A DNA stretch of 46,707 nt from an uncultured Acidimicrobiaceae bacterium (GTDB lineage: Bacteria; Actinomycetota; Acidimicrobiia; Acidimicrobiales; Ilumatobacteraceae): NCBI GenBank assembly GCA_903904615.1, contig CAIVDG010000242.1, positions 1-46,707 of the forward strand, read 5' to 3'. Shown piece after piece: positions 8,418 to 16,777 of this stretch (positions within the stretch are counted from its first letter, which is position 1; every line of letters starts with the position of its first letter). Both the position numbers and the translations under genes were made by a program. The notes beneath the pieces are model-generated. The model saw nothing but the letters and a program-made list of their open reading frames with translations, was not told the DNA's origin and did not search any database.

Positions 8418-9449
8418 GTGACTCTTCCCAATGGCATCAGCGAGAACGTAGAGAGTTGGCTTGTGGCCAACATTCCCGGAGCAGTTGCGCCGTTTCGGTA
8501 CACACAAATTGCAGGTGGGCACTCGAACCTCACTTTCAAGGTAGACGATGCCGCCGGACATTCATATGTACTCCGTCGACCACCGCTTGGCCATCGTTTA
8601 GCAAGTGCACACGACATGGGTCGCGAACATCGCATTATTGCGGGTCTTGCTCATTCTGCAGTTCCCGTTGCACCCGCGCTTGGTTTGTGCACAGATGAAA
8701 ATGTGAATGAATTGCCGTTCTATGTAATGGCGTTTGTAGATGGACATGTTGTTCGCGAAAAGGCAGTTGCGGAATCACTTCTGGGAGAGAGCGGTTGCCG
8801 ACGCGCAAGTGAATCCATTGTGGACACCATGGCCGCAATTCACGGAGTTGATCTTGTTGCGGCTGGCCTAAACGACCTAGGTAAGCACGAGGGATACATT
8901 GCTCGCCAGTTGAAGCGTTGGCACGGAAACATTCTGGAACAGCGCACGCGCGATCTTCCCCTCGTCGACAGCGTGTACGAAGAACTGATGAAGCGCATCC
9001 CGGAACAAGGTGCCGCAACATTGGTGCACGGTGATTACCGCCTCGACAACTGCATGGTGGATGCACAGGGAAACGTCATTGCAGTTCTCGACTGGGAAAT
9101 CTGCACATTGGGAGATCCCATGGCAGACCTGGGATTACTCATGGTGTACTGGACAGGCCCCACCGATGACGCCAGTGCTTGGTCGAACCCCGTGAACACT
9201 GCCGCCGGGTTCATGAACAGAGCAGAGCTGGCTGAGCGTTATGCGCGTGTGTCGGGACGAGACATTTCGCATCTCAGCTTCTACGAAGCATTCGCGTTCT
9301 GGAAGTTGGCCTGCATTATTGAAGGCGTGTACGCGCGATATTTGGGTGGTGCTCTTGGGCAGAAAGACCCAGCCGAACTTGAACCCTTCCGACTGCAAGT
9401 AGAAGGCGCTTCACAACGCGCCGCAAGCATTCTCGAGAAACTTTCATGA
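8418..9449 (+). CDS. Phosphotransferase family protein (APH fold, ACAD10/11-like)
   Basis: 343 residues from GTG 8418. The aminoglycoside-phosphotransferase fold is clear: nucleotide-loop region GGHSNLTFKVDDAAGHSYVLRR, catalytic LVHGDYRLDNCMV and metal-binding VLDWEICTLGDPMADLG. This subfamily matches the kinase half of ACAD10/11 proteins, which phosphorylate 4-hydroxy acyl-CoAs in fatty-acid breakdown; here it stands alone without an acyl-CoA dehydrogenase next to it. It is not evidence of antibiotic resistance. The substrate is inferred only from family resemblance. The stop overlaps the ATG of the PAC2 gene (ATGA at 9446-9449). Confidence 0.85.
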   Translation: MTLPNGISENVESWLVANIPGAVAPFRYTQIAGGHSNLTFKVDDAAGHSYVLRRPPLGHRLASAHDMGREHRIIAGLAHSAVPVAPALGLCTDENVNELPFYVMAFVDGHVVREKAVAESLLGESGCRRASESIVDTMAAIHGVDLVAAGLNDLGKHEGYIARQLKRWHGNILEQRTRDLPLVDSVYEELMKRIPEQGAATLVHGDYRLDNCMVDAQGNVIAVLDWEICTLGDPMADLGLLMVYWTGPTDDASAWSNPVNTAAGFMNRAELAERYARVSGRDISHLSFYEAFAFWKLACIIEGVYARYLGGALGQKDPAELEPFRLQVEGASQRAASILEKLS

Positions 9450-10339
9450 ACGCTGCGGGCGGTCTCCCCTTCACCGTCGAGGGTCAACTTCCCACGCTCA
9501 CGTCTCCCGTTCTTGTTGTTCAGTTCAGTGGCTGGATAGATGCAAGCGGTGCTGCGGCATCAGCCATGGAGCTTCTGGTTTCGGAATCGCAGTCCACTCG
9601 CCTCATCACATTCGATGCAGACACTTTTATTGATTATCGAGCACGTCGACCTGTGATGGAACTTCGCGACGGCGTCAACACGAACATCGATTTTTCACTT
9701 CCCGAAATTCGTGTGGGTGTCGATGCCAATGGTCGAGACGTGTTGTTACTCACGGGCCCCGAACCAGACATGGCCTGGAACTTCTTTGCAAAAACTGTTG
9801 GCGAACTTGCCCAACAATTGAATGTGACCAAAATGGTGGGCCTCGGTGCGTACCCATTTGGCGCGCCACACACCCGACCTGTGGGCATTACCGCTACCTC
9901 TGCTGACCCTGCAATCATCACGCGACTAGATCTTTCTAAGAGCACACTTGATGCGCCTGCTGGTGTGCAATCACTTCTTGAACACACTCTGTTCCAGCGA
10001 AACATTCAAGCGGTCAGTTTGTGGGCGCAAGTTCCCCACTATGTGGCATCAATGGCGTATCCACTGGCCAGCGCAGCTCTGTTGCAAGCAGTGTGTGCAG
10101 ACACTGGTCTTTCGTTTGATTCATCTCGATTCCGGCGCGAATCTGCTGTGCAGCGTGAACGCCTCGACCAGTTGGTTGCCAACAATGCAGAACACGCCAG
10201 CATGTTGGGTCAATTGGAAGCCGCATACGACGACGTGCACGGTGCCCCAATAGAAGACGACGAAGCCGACATCCCTACAGTGGATGAATTAGCAGCCGAA
10301 GTCGAGCAATTCTTGCGCGACCAACAACCCGGAGGATGA
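9446..10339 (+). CDS. PAC2 family protein
   Basis: 297 residues of the proteasome-assembly-chaperone-2-like family, common in actinobacteria and archaea. Features: VLVVQFSGWIDASGAAASAMELL at the N-terminus (a Rossmann-like strand and helix), DTFIDYRARRPVMEL, LLTGPEPDMAWNFF, GLGAYPFGAPHTRP and VSLWAQVPHYVASMAYPLA. The C-terminal tail is acidic (EDDEADIPTVDELAAEVEQFL). The biochemical role in bacteria is not settled; ligand binding and ATP-grasp partnership have been proposed for relatives, but nothing here decides it. It lies in a three-gene plus-strand unit; its last codons contain the GGAGG Shine-Dalgarno of the next gene. Confidence 0.85.
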   Translation: MNAAGGLPFTVEGQLPTLTSPVLVVQFSGWIDASGAAASAMELLVSESQSTRLITFDADTFIDYRARRPVMELRDGVNTNIDFSLPEIRVGVDANGRDVLLLTGPEPDMAWNFFAKTVGELAQQLNVTKMVGLGAYPFGAPHTRPVGITATSADPAIITRLDLSKSTLDAPAGVQSLLEHTLFQRNIQAVSLWAQVPHYVASMAYPLASAALLQAVCADTGLSFDSSRFRRESAVQRERLDQLVANNAEHASMLGQLEAAYDDVHGAPIEDDEADIPTVDELAAEVEQFLRDQQPGG

Positions 10340-10340
10340 C

Positions 10341-11360
10341 ATGAAGGTAGACGGAGGACTCGGTTCCGATCTCACAAAAGTTCCACAGGCAGCAAAAGAA
10401 CTTGAAGCGGCCGGTTATGCCGGTGCGTGGACTGCAGAAACTGCGCACGACCCGTTCTTCCCTCTCCTCTTGGGCGCAGAACACACCTCCACCCTTGAAG
10501 TCGGAACGTCAATTGCTGTTGCATTTGCGCGCAACCCAATGACGTTGGCAAACATCGGTTGGGACCTACAGGCGTACTCACAGGGTCGCTTCATGTTGGG
10601 CTTGGGTAGCCAAATCAAGCCACACATCACAAAGCGCTTCTCAATGGAGTGGAGCCACCCCGCAGCACGTATGCGCGAAATGATTCTTGCCATGCGCGCA
10701 ATTTGGGACTGCTGGCAGAACGGAACTCAATTGAACTTCCGTGGTGATTTCTATACACACACATTGATGACACCGTTCTTCACACCCGATGCAAAAGAGC
10801 TCTCCCCTTTCGGTCCACCAAAGATTTATTTGGCTGGTGTTGGCGAATTAATGACTGAAGTTGCTGGCGAAGTGTGTGACGGTTTCTTGTGCCACGGTTT
10901 CACCACCGAGAAGTACCTGCGTGAAGTCACCATTCCCGCCCTTGCACGCGGTCGTGCAAAAGCCGGCAAAACAATGGATGGCTTCGAGATAGTTGGGCCG
11001 TCGTTTGTTGTGACCGGAACCACCGAAGAACAGATGAATGCAGCAGCAACCGGCACGCGCCAGCAAATTGCGTTCTACGGATCAACTCCTGCGTACCGCG
11101 GCGTACTGGAAGCCCACGGCTGGGGCGGTTTGCAAGACGAACTGAACACATTGTCGAAGGGCGGCAAGTGGCAGGAGATGGGCAATCTCATCACCGATGA
11201 AATCTTGAACACCTTCGCCGTTGTTGGCGAACCAAGCACAGTGGCACCAGAGTTGAGTCGTCGATACAGCGACGTTATTAGCCGCATCAGTTTCTACGCG
11301 CCGTACAAGGCAGACCCTGAAACCTGGATGCCTGTCATTGACGCGCTGAAGAAGGCGTAA
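10341..11360 (+). CDS. F420-dependent LLM-class oxidoreductase (TIGR03617-like)
   Basis: 339-residue bacterial-luciferase-like TIM barrel. Features: AKELEAAGYAGAWTAETAHDPFF, TSIAVAFARNPMTLA, YSQGRFMLGLGSQIKPHITKRF, PPKIYLAGVGELMTEVAGEVCDG and a C-terminal YKADPETWMPVIDAL. These resemble actinobacterial F420-using oxidoreductases rather than FMN luciferases; no F420-synthesis gene is in the window to confirm cofactor supply. Substrate unknown. It starts one base after the PAC2 stop with GGAGG at a good distance, and converges on the DsbA-like gene with 4 bases between stops. Confidence 0.85.
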   Translation: MKVDGGLGSDLTKVPQAAKELEAAGYAGAWTAETAHDPFFPLLLGAEHTSTLEVGTSIAVAFARNPMTLANIGWDLQAYSQGRFMLGLGSQIKPHITKRFSMEWSHPAARMREMILAMRAIWDCWQNGTQLNFRGDFYTHTLMTPFFTPDAKELSPFGPPKIYLAGVGELMTEVAGEVCDGFLCHGFTTEKYLREVTIPALARGRAKAGKTMDGFEIVGPSFVVTGTTEEQMNAAATGTRQQIAFYGSTPAYRGVLEAHGWGGLQDELNTLSKGGKWQEMGNLITDEILNTFAVVGEPSTVAPELSRRYSDVISRISFYAPYKADPETWMPVIDALKKA

Positions 11361-11364
11361 CGAA

Positions 11365-12006
11365 TTAGTTAAAGTTGGGGCGAGCGCGAAGCGAGCGCTT
11401 CAGCTCTGCCATACCCGACGTTGTCGCCAACGTCTCGACGGCATCCCATAGTTTCAATGCTTCATCTCCACGCGGAATCGCAGAGATGACGGGACCAAAG
11501 AACGAGCCTTCAGTTGTTGCACCCGGACGGAACGTGAGAATTGGCGTGCCCACGTCTTTGCCGGTGCGCTCTAACGCCAATTCGGTTTCTGTACGAATAA
11601 GAGCGTCAAAAGAATCGTCATTGACCGACTGAGCCCACTCACGAGGAAGGCCGGCTGCTTCTAAGAGCCCGCCAATGTGACCCACAGTGTCGGCCACAAA
11701 CAACGCACGTTCTTCGCGATTGTGCAGGCTTGTTCCCAACGCCGTATACACCGTTCCCACTGCTTCATTGCCCTGTTCGGCACGCGCACGAGCAGCAACG
11801 CGGAGTCCGCTTGTGCCGGCAGCATGAACTTCCTTATAGCCCTCTGGCATTTTGGAATAGTCCATCTTGTCTTCGTTGAGAAACTTCAGAGAGATGAACT
11901 TCCACTGCACGTCGTACGAACGCAGTTGCTGAACTTCAGACACCCACCGCGACGTGATCCACGCCCACGGACACACCGGATCGAAGAAGAAGTCGAGGTC
12001 GGACAT
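11365..12006 (-). CDS. DsbA-family thioredoxin-fold protein, Rv2466c-like, with CPWA active site
   Basis: 213 residues. The N-terminus FFFDPVCPWAWITSRWV aligns with mycobacterial Rv2466c (a mycothiol-dependent reductase), and later parts also match: SLKFLNEDK, DVGTPILTF, FFGPVISAIPRGDEALKLWDA and the C-terminal ELKRS. Rv2466c has CPWC; here the second cysteine is alanine (Cys12-Pro-Trp-Ala15), so only a single-cysteine (monothiol) mechanism, or binding without disulfide exchange, would be possible. The gene starts 2 bases after the infB stop and probably belongs to the rimP-nusA-infB operon. Confidence 0.82.
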   Translation of the reverse strand: MSDLDFFFDPVCPWAWITSRWVSEVQQLRSYDVQWKFISLKFLNEDKMDYSKMPEGYKEVHAAGTSGLRVAARARAEQGNEAVGTVYTALGTSLHNREERALFVADTVGHIGGLLEAAGLPREWAQSVNDDSFDALIRTETELALERTGKDVGTPILTFRPGATTEGSFFGPVISAIPRGDEALKLWDAVETLATTSGMAELKRSLRARPNFN

Positions 12007-12008
12007 GA

Positions 12009-14936
12009 TTATGTGCGGGCGACTTCGCGCTCTTCGAAGGTTTCAATGAGGTCGCCAGGCTTCAAGTCTTGGAAGTCGGACAAGCCGATACCGCACTCGA
12101 AACCTTCGCGCACTTCACGGACATCGTCCTTGAAGCGACGAAGCGACTGGATAGAGCCCTTCCAAATGATGGTTCCGTCGCGAAGGAAGCGCACCTTTGT
12201 TCCACGAGTGATGACACCTGTGCGAATGAAACAACCCGCAATGGCACCAATCTTTGGAACACGGAAGATTTCGCGTACTTCTGCTTCGCCTGTGACCACT
12301 TCTTCGAACTCTGGTGCAAGCAAACCAAGCATTGCTCGTTCCATATCTTCAAGAAGCTTGTAGATGATTTCGTAAGTACGAATCTCTACCTTTTCAGCTT
12401 CTGCCAAGTCGCGAGACTTGCGATCGGGACGAACATTGAAACCGATGAGTGTTGCGTTTGTCGCAGCGGCCAATGTGATGTCGTTTTCGGTAATACCGCC
12501 AACGCCGCGGTGCACGAATGCAACCTTCACTTCGTCGCGCTCGAGTTTGCGCAAGCTCTCGGTAACAGCTTCCAACGAGCCTTGAACGTCGGCCTTGATC
12601 ACCAAGTTCAATGTGGCCACTTCGCCAGCCTGAATTTGACTGAAGATGTCTTCCAACTTCACGCCGCTTTGTACGCGTGCGTCTCCACGTTGGTTCAACA
12701 CGCGACGTGTTTGACCGCGAGAGTCACCCACAAGTCGTGCGGTCTTTTCGTCTGGAGCGGCGCGGAATTCATCGCCAGCCTGCGGAACGCTAGACAAACC
12801 GAGCACCTGTACTGGCGTGGACGGACCGGCTTCTTTCACCTGTTCGCCACGTTCGTTAATGAGCGCACGCACCTTGCCCCACGCAGCACCAGCAACAATT
12901 GGGTCGCCCACCTTGAGGGTTCCCTTGTCGACAAGCACGGTTGCGACAGGGCCGCGACCAATGTCGAGGTTTGCTTCGAGAACAACACCCTTCGCGCGAC
13001 CTTGTGGGTTTGCGGTGAGTTCTTCCAATTCAGCAACAACATTCAACTGTTCGAGAAGATCGTCGATGCCCAAGTTCTGCTGTGCAGACATTTCAACAAC
13101 GATGGTGTCGCCACCCCATGCTTCGGGAACAAGTTCATATTCCGCCAACTGCGTGAGAACACGCTGTGGGTCGGCATTTTCCTTGTCGATCTTGTTCACA
13201 GCCACAACGACGGGAACATCGGCTGCTTTCGCATGGTTCAATGCTTCGATTGTCTGAGGCATGACACCGTCATCGGCAGCAACCACAAGAACAACAATGT
13301 CGGTGACTTGTGCACCGCGCATACGCATCTTGGAGAACGCAGCGTGACCTGGTGTGTCGATGAATGTGATCTTCTTGCCGTCTTTTTCCACCTGGTATGC
13401 ACCAATGTGCTGAGTGATACCGCCAGCTTCACCAGCAACAACATTTGCTGAACGAATTCGGTCGAGCAATGTTGTCTTACCGTGGTCAACGTGACCCATC
13501 ACCGTAATAACGGCCGGACGCGACTGCTGAAGAGTTTCATCGTCATCGTCTGAGTCGTCGAAGAGTGCCTGGAGTTCGGTTTCTTGTTGCTGGCCTGGAT
13601 CGACCAACAGAATTTCTGCGCCCACTTCAAGAGCGAACAACTCCATTTGGTCGTCACTGAGACTCATGGTTGCAGTGATCATTTCGCCATGCTCGAGCAT
13701 GTAACGAACAATGTCTGCAGCGGTTCGGTTCAGTTTTGGAGCAAACTCCTGTGCTGACCAACCACGCTCAATAATGATTGTTCCCTCGGGAACTGGCGCA
13801 TTGCTATTCGAGTACTGAGTGAACTGCGGCTGCAATTCATCGAACTCGCGCCGACGACGTGCACGTGACTTCTTGCGAGGTGCGCGTCGCTGACCATTTC
13901 GAGGGCCACCAGGACCACCAGGCCCACCGCCGGGGCGAGGACCGCCACCAGGGCCGCCTGCGCCAGGTGCACCAGCACCAGGGCCGCCAGGACGTGGACC
14001 GAATCCGGGGCGAGCGCCACCTGGACCACCAGGACGTGGACCGCCTGGACCGCCGGGGCGAGGACCACCAGGGCCACCCGTACGAGGGCCGCCAGGGCCA
14101 CCGGGACGAGGACCACCAGGGCCAGGACGGGTGCCTGGACCTGGACGGGAACCTGGACCTGGACGGAAACCAGATGGGCCACTCGGGCGTGCACCAGGAG
14201 CCACGCGCTGACCAGGAGGTGGCGGAATGGGTCGACCGGAGGGAGACATGGGACCAGGTGGTGGCGGAATAGGTGGACGACCACCAGGACGTGCGCCTGG
14301 TGGCATTCCGGGAGGCGTACCGCCGGGGCGACCTTGCGGAGGTGCAGGTCGCGGAGTTGGCTGCTGGTTGATGGGAGGACGAGGTGTTCCCGTGGTGGGG
14401 CTTGGGCGCCCACTTGAGATAACGCGACCTTCGCTCGATGCAGCCGGACGAGGCGCTTCGGGAGCTTTTGGTGCTTCAACGGGTGCAGGCGCTTCTACTG
14501 GAGCAGGAGGTGCGACTACTTCAACAACAGGCGCAGCAGGTGTTTCCACCACTACTTCTGGAGTTGGTTCAACGACAACTGCATCGTCTTTCTTTGCAGC
14601 AGCCTTCTTCGCGACAGCTTTCTTGGCTGGTGCCTTCTTCGCTGGAGTGTCGTCGCCATCTGCGCTTGGTACATCGGCAGGCTTTGCAGCAGCTTTCTTC
14701 GCTGGTGCCTTCTTTGCCGCTGCTTTCTTCGCAGGCTTTTCTTCTTCTGGCTGGACGTCACGCTTTAGGCCGTCGCGTTCGGCCTTACGGCGAACACGGT
14801 CGGCTTGAGCATCTTCCATTGTCGACGAGATCGCCTTGACGGGAACACCCATCGAGACGGACAAATCGAGAGCCTCTTTGTTTGAGAGGCCCAACTCTTT
14901 TGCGAGTTCGGAAACGCGAATTTTCTTTGCTGCCAA
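12009..14936 (-). CDS. infB: Translation initiation factor IF-2
   Basis: GTPase that places initiator tRNA on the ribosome. 975 residues. Order: an IF2_N helical module (KIRVSELAKELGLSNKEAL, near 5-23), a Lys/Ala-rich stretch (KKAPAKKAAAK-type, about 65-120), a Gly/Pro/Arg-rich low-complexity stretch (about 180-345), a basic patch, a second IF2_N module, then the G domain with VMGHVDHGKTTLLDR (about 480), DTPGHAAFSKMRMRGA and VVVAVNKIDKENADPQR, domain II, and the C-terminal fMet-tRNA domain. Actinobacterial IF-2 is typically long at the N-terminus. It begins 3 bases after the nusA stop codon; the ylxR gene commonly found between nusA and infB is absent. Confidence 0.97.
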   Translation of the reverse strand: MAAKKIRVSELAKELGLSNKEALDLSVSMGVPVKAISSTMEDAQADRVRRKAERDGLKRDVQPEEEKPAKKAAAKKAPAKKAAAKPADVPSADGDDTPAKKAPAKKAVAKKAAAKKDDAVVVEPTPEVVVETPAAPVVEVVAPPAPVEAPAPVEAPKAPEAPRPAASSEGRVISSGRPSPTTGTPRPPINQQPTPRPAPPQGRPGGTPPGMPPGARPGGRPPIPPPPGPMSPSGRPIPPPPGQRVAPGARPSGPSGFRPGPGSRPGPGTRPGPGGPRPGGPGGPRTGGPGGPRPGGPGGPRPGGPGGARPGFGPRPGGPGAGAPGAGGPGGGPRPGGGPGGPGGPRNGQRRAPRKKSRARRRREFDELQPQFTQYSNSNAPVPEGTIIIERGWSAQEFAPKLNRTAADIVRYMLEHGEMITATMSLSDDQMELFALEVGAEILLVDPGQQQETELQALFDDSDDDDETLQQSRPAVITVMGHVDHGKTTLLDRIRSANVVAGEAGGITQHIGAYQVEKDGKKITFIDTPGHAAFSKMRMRGAQVTDIVVLVVAADDGVMPQTIEALNHAKAADVPVVVAVNKIDKENADPQRVLTQLAEYELVPEAWGGDTIVVEMSAQQNLGIDDLLEQLNVVAELEELTANPQGRAKGVVLEANLDIGRGPVATVLVDKGTLKVGDPIVAGAAWGKVRALINERGEQVKEAGPSTPVQVLGLSSVPQAGDEFRAAPDEKTARLVGDSRGQTRRVLNQRGDARVQSGVKLEDIFSQIQAGEVATLNLVIKADVQGSLEAVTESLRKLERDEVKVAFVHRGVGGITENDITLAAATNATLIGFNVRPDRKSRDLAEAEKVEIRTYEIIYKLLEDMERAMLGLLAPEFEEVVTGEAEVREIFRVPKIGAIAGCFIRTGVITRGTKVRFLRDGTIIWKGSIQSLRRFKDDVREVREGFECGIGLSDFQDLKPGDLIETFEEREVART
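13880..14340 (-). repeat. Gly/Pro/Arg-rich repetitive coding stretch inside infB
   Basis: Short imperfect tandem units reading GGPRPGGPG and GPRPG on the minus strand, encoding about 150 residues of low-complexity linker in IF-2. On the DNA level the units (GGACCACCAGGACG and variants, on the plus strand) are irregular, which explains the long spurious frames on the opposite strand. Not a CRISPR array: there are no unique spacers. Confidence 0.8.
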
Positions 14937-14939
14937 GGG

Positions 14940-16094
14940 TTAGGCCTCCGTGGTATCGGACTCGTTGGATGGCGCGTCTGCCCATTCCTTTTGGGTGACG
15001 ACAGAACCATCTGCTGCATGGAACTGCAACTCGCCGGTTTCATCATTGGTACGCCATTCACCTTCGGCGTATTCGGTTCCACGTGGTGCACGTGGTTCAA
15101 AAATTCCTTGCGCTTCGTTTGCTGCTTGCGTCTCTGACTTGATGTCGATACGAACACCAGTGAGGCGTGCAGCAAGACGAGCGTTCTGACCTTCCTTACC
15201 AATTGCCAATGACAACTGGAAGTCGGGAACGATGACGTCTGCTTGTGTTCCGTCTTCGCTGAGGCGAACTTCGGTGACCTTTGCAGGAGACAATGCCTTC
15301 GACACGAAGTCGTGCATGTCTTCGGAGTACGACACGATGTCGATCTTTTCTCCGCGAAGCTCATTCACCACCATGCGAACGCGACCACCGCGTGCACCAA
15401 CACATGCACCAACGGGGTCAACATTGACGTCGTTTGAGGCAACTGCGATCTTGGTGCGGTGACCTGGTTCACGAGCACATGACTTGATTTCTACGATGCC
15501 GTCGGCAATTTCGGGAACTTCAAGTTCGAACAAACGCTTGATAAGGCCTGGGTGCGTACGGCTGACCACAATCTGTGGACCCTTTGCTGTTTTGCGCACT
15601 TCAACGATGTATGCCTTCACGCGATCGCCTGTAACGGGGCGCTCGTACGGAACCTGCTCGGCTTGTGGCAACAGTGCTTCCACTTTTCCAAGGTCGAGCA
15701 ATGCGTAGCGGCCATCTGACTGCTGGATGATTCCGGTGACCAAGTCGCCTTCGCGGTTTGCGTATTCCTCAAACTTGCGATCGCGCTCTACTTCGCGGAT
15801 GCGTTGGCTCATGACCTGCTTGAACGTTGCGGCCGCGATACGACCAAGTTCGTTCTTGCTTGGCGTGTCGTCGCGCTCGTTGACCCAGTTGCCGTCGTCG
15901 TCTACGTCGTACGCAGTGAACTTCATGTCGAGGTTCTCTGGGTTGACTTCGACGATGACTTCGTCGGCGGCGCCTGGGCGCTTCTTATATGCAGTCGCAA
16001 GTGCTTCTACAAGAACTTGCAACAGTGAATCCACGCTGATGCCGTGATGATCGGCGAGCATGCGTACTGCTTCGGACATATCGAGGTTGCTCAT
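14940..16094 (-). CDS. nusA: Transcription termination/antitermination factor NusA
   Basis: RNA-polymerase-associated factor for pausing, termination and antitermination. From ATG 16094 it is 384 residues, close to other actinobacterial NusA (about 350). Order: an N-terminal polymerase-binding domain (EAVRMLADHHGISVDSLLQVLVEALATAYKKR), an S1 domain (EGDLVTGIIQQSDGRYALLDLG), two KH domains (DPVGACVGARGGRVRMVVNELRGEKIDIV; LSLAIGKEGQNARLAARLTG) and an acidic tail. A longer frame to 16190 lies inside rimP and is rejected. The ATG overlaps the rimP TGA (ATGA at 16091-16094), so the two are coupled. Confidence 0.96.
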   Translation of the reverse strand: MSNLDMSEAVRMLADHHGISVDSLLQVLVEALATAYKKRPGAADEVIVEVNPENLDMKFTAYDVDDDGNWVNERDDTPSKNELGRIAAATFKQVMSQRIREVERDRKFEEYANREGDLVTGIIQQSDGRYALLDLGKVEALLPQAEQVPYERPVTGDRVKAYIVEVRKTAKGPQIVVSRTHPGLIKRLFELEVPEIADGIVEIKSCAREPGHRTKIAVASNDVNVDPVGACVGARGGRVRMVVNELRGEKIDIVSYSEDMHDFVSKALSPAKVTEVRLSEDGTQADVIVPDFQLSLAIGKEGQNARLAARLTGVRIDIKSETQAANEAQGIFEPRAPRGTEYAEGEWRTNDETGELQFHAADGSVVTQKEWADAPSNESDTTEA

Positions 16095-16651
16095 TGTGCG
16101 TTGGCCTCCTGTTGATGTGTGGACGTGTTCTTCTGAGAAGCACGCTTGTCGCGCGCTTCCTTCGAATTCGGCTTCGGTTGGGTTTCCCAAACGAAAACGG
16201 TCTTTGCCTTGTCGACAAGCGACAAAGGAACTTCAATGGTTTCTCCTGAGTCGGAGAGACGAACTGATGCGGTGCTGTCTGTGGCGCCAACCAAAAGCCC
16301 AGCGACACGACGGCGACCGTTGAGATCTGTTGACAAGCGAATGGACACCTCTTTGCCCACTTCACGAGCGAAGTGGTACGGGGTGCGAAGAGTGCGTTCG
16401 AGTCCGGGGCTAGTGACTTCAAGGGTGAAGCGACCAGGAACAGCATTTTCGTTGTGATCGAGTTCGCGACCAAGAAGGCGCGTGATTAACGAGATTTGGT
16501 CGATGTCGACGCCTGCTGGACCACCTGCAGGGGTGTCGACCGTGATGCGAAGAATGCCACCAGCAAACTCAAGGTCGTATAACTCAAGGGAAAGATCGGC
16601 AAGGATGGGAGCCACCATGGAGGTGACCGTGTCGACGACATTGCTGGACAT
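16091..16651 (-). CDS. rimP: Ribosome maturation factor RimP
   Basis: Needed for 30S subunit maturation. From ATG 16651 it is 186 residues: SLELYDLEFAGGILRITVD, GVDIDQISLITRLLGREL and EVTSPGLERTLRTPYHFAREVG are the conserved parts; the C-terminal Lys/Asn/Gln-rich tail is variable. I prefer ATG 16651 to the in-frame GTG at 16660 because GGGAGG lies 8 bases upstream of the ATG, whereas it is too close to the GTG. First gene of rimP-nusA-infB-DsbA. A hairpin with a U-rich tail lies within its leader (16681-16714), which suggests control by premature termination. Confidence 0.93.
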   Translation of the reverse strand: MSSNVVDTVTSMVAPILADLSLELYDLEFAGGILRITVDTPAGGPAGVDIDQISLITRLLGRELDHNENAVPGRFTLEVTSPGLERTLRTPYHFAREVGKEVSIRLSTDLNGRRRVAGLLVGATDSTASVRLSDSGETIEVPLSLVDKAKTVFVWETQPKPNSKEARDKRASQKNTSTHQQEANAQ

Positions 16652-16680
16652 ATGGCTCACCTCCCGCCAAAACTGGCTCT

Positions 16681-16714
16681 AACAGAACAAAAGGCACGGG
16701 GGTCACCCGTGCCT
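16681..16714 (-). terminator. Intrinsic-terminator-like hairpin in the rimP operon leader
   Basis: On the minus strand AGGCACGGG-TGACC-CCCGTGCCT forms a perfect 9-bp stem with a 5-base loop, directly followed by TTTTGTTCTGTT. No minus-strand gene lies upstream that it could terminate, since proS is divergent, so it sits between the presumed promoter and rimP and could act as an attenuator. Confidence 0.7.
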
Positions 16715-16777
16715 CCGGTTCACCGAACTTCAAAGGACGGCTCCAATGATAGCCGTCAGAACTAAGGTTTCGCTCCG
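16715..16777 (-). promoter_or_regulatory. Structured 5' leader of rimP-nusA-infB with candidate promoter
   Basis: Upstream of the terminator the minus strand carries a second stem, ACGGCT/AGCCGT (16737-16742 with 16751-16756, 8-base loop), and a small GTTC-GGT-GAAC hairpin. A TTAGTT hexamer at 16760-16765 could be the -10 box, placing the RNA start just before the first stem. It overlaps the candidate -10 box of proS on the other strand. The pieces could form terminator and antiterminator states; that is inference. Confidence 0.45.
16763..16768 (+). promoter_or_regulatory. Candidate -10 element (TAAGGT) of proS
   Basis: TAAGGT lies 9 bases before the proS ATG and there is no Shine-Dalgarno sequence, fitting a leaderless mRNA. 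It overlaps the putative -10 of the divergent rimP leader, so the two promoters may compete. Confidence 0.4.

Noticed and set aside
8418..9449. Antibiotic-resistance kinase
   Set aside because: The APH fold belongs to the ACAD10/11-like group seen in fatty-acid metabolism genes; no resistance context.
11375..11410. Near-palindrome GAAGCG-AG-CGCTTC near the end of the DsbA-like gene
   Set aside because: Inside coding sequence and without a T-run; probably codon-driven.
12069..13451. Long open frame on the plus strand opposite infB (460 codons)
   Set aside because: Antisense to the conserved G-domain and domain II of IF-2; composition is Cys/His/Phe/Asn-rich with no domain pattern. Codon structure of infB explains it.
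13880..14340. Repeat array that might be mistaken for CRISPR
   Set aside because: Irregular units, no unique spacers, fully inside the infB reading frame.
13730..14479. Open frame opposite or out of frame with the Gly/Pro stretch of infB
   Set aside because: Translations are Val/Ala/His/Leu-rich repeats mirroring the GGPRPGG DNA repeats; no independent signal.
16095..16190. N-terminal extension of nusA
   Set aside because: Lies within rimP; the ATGA junction at 16091-16094 fixes the start.
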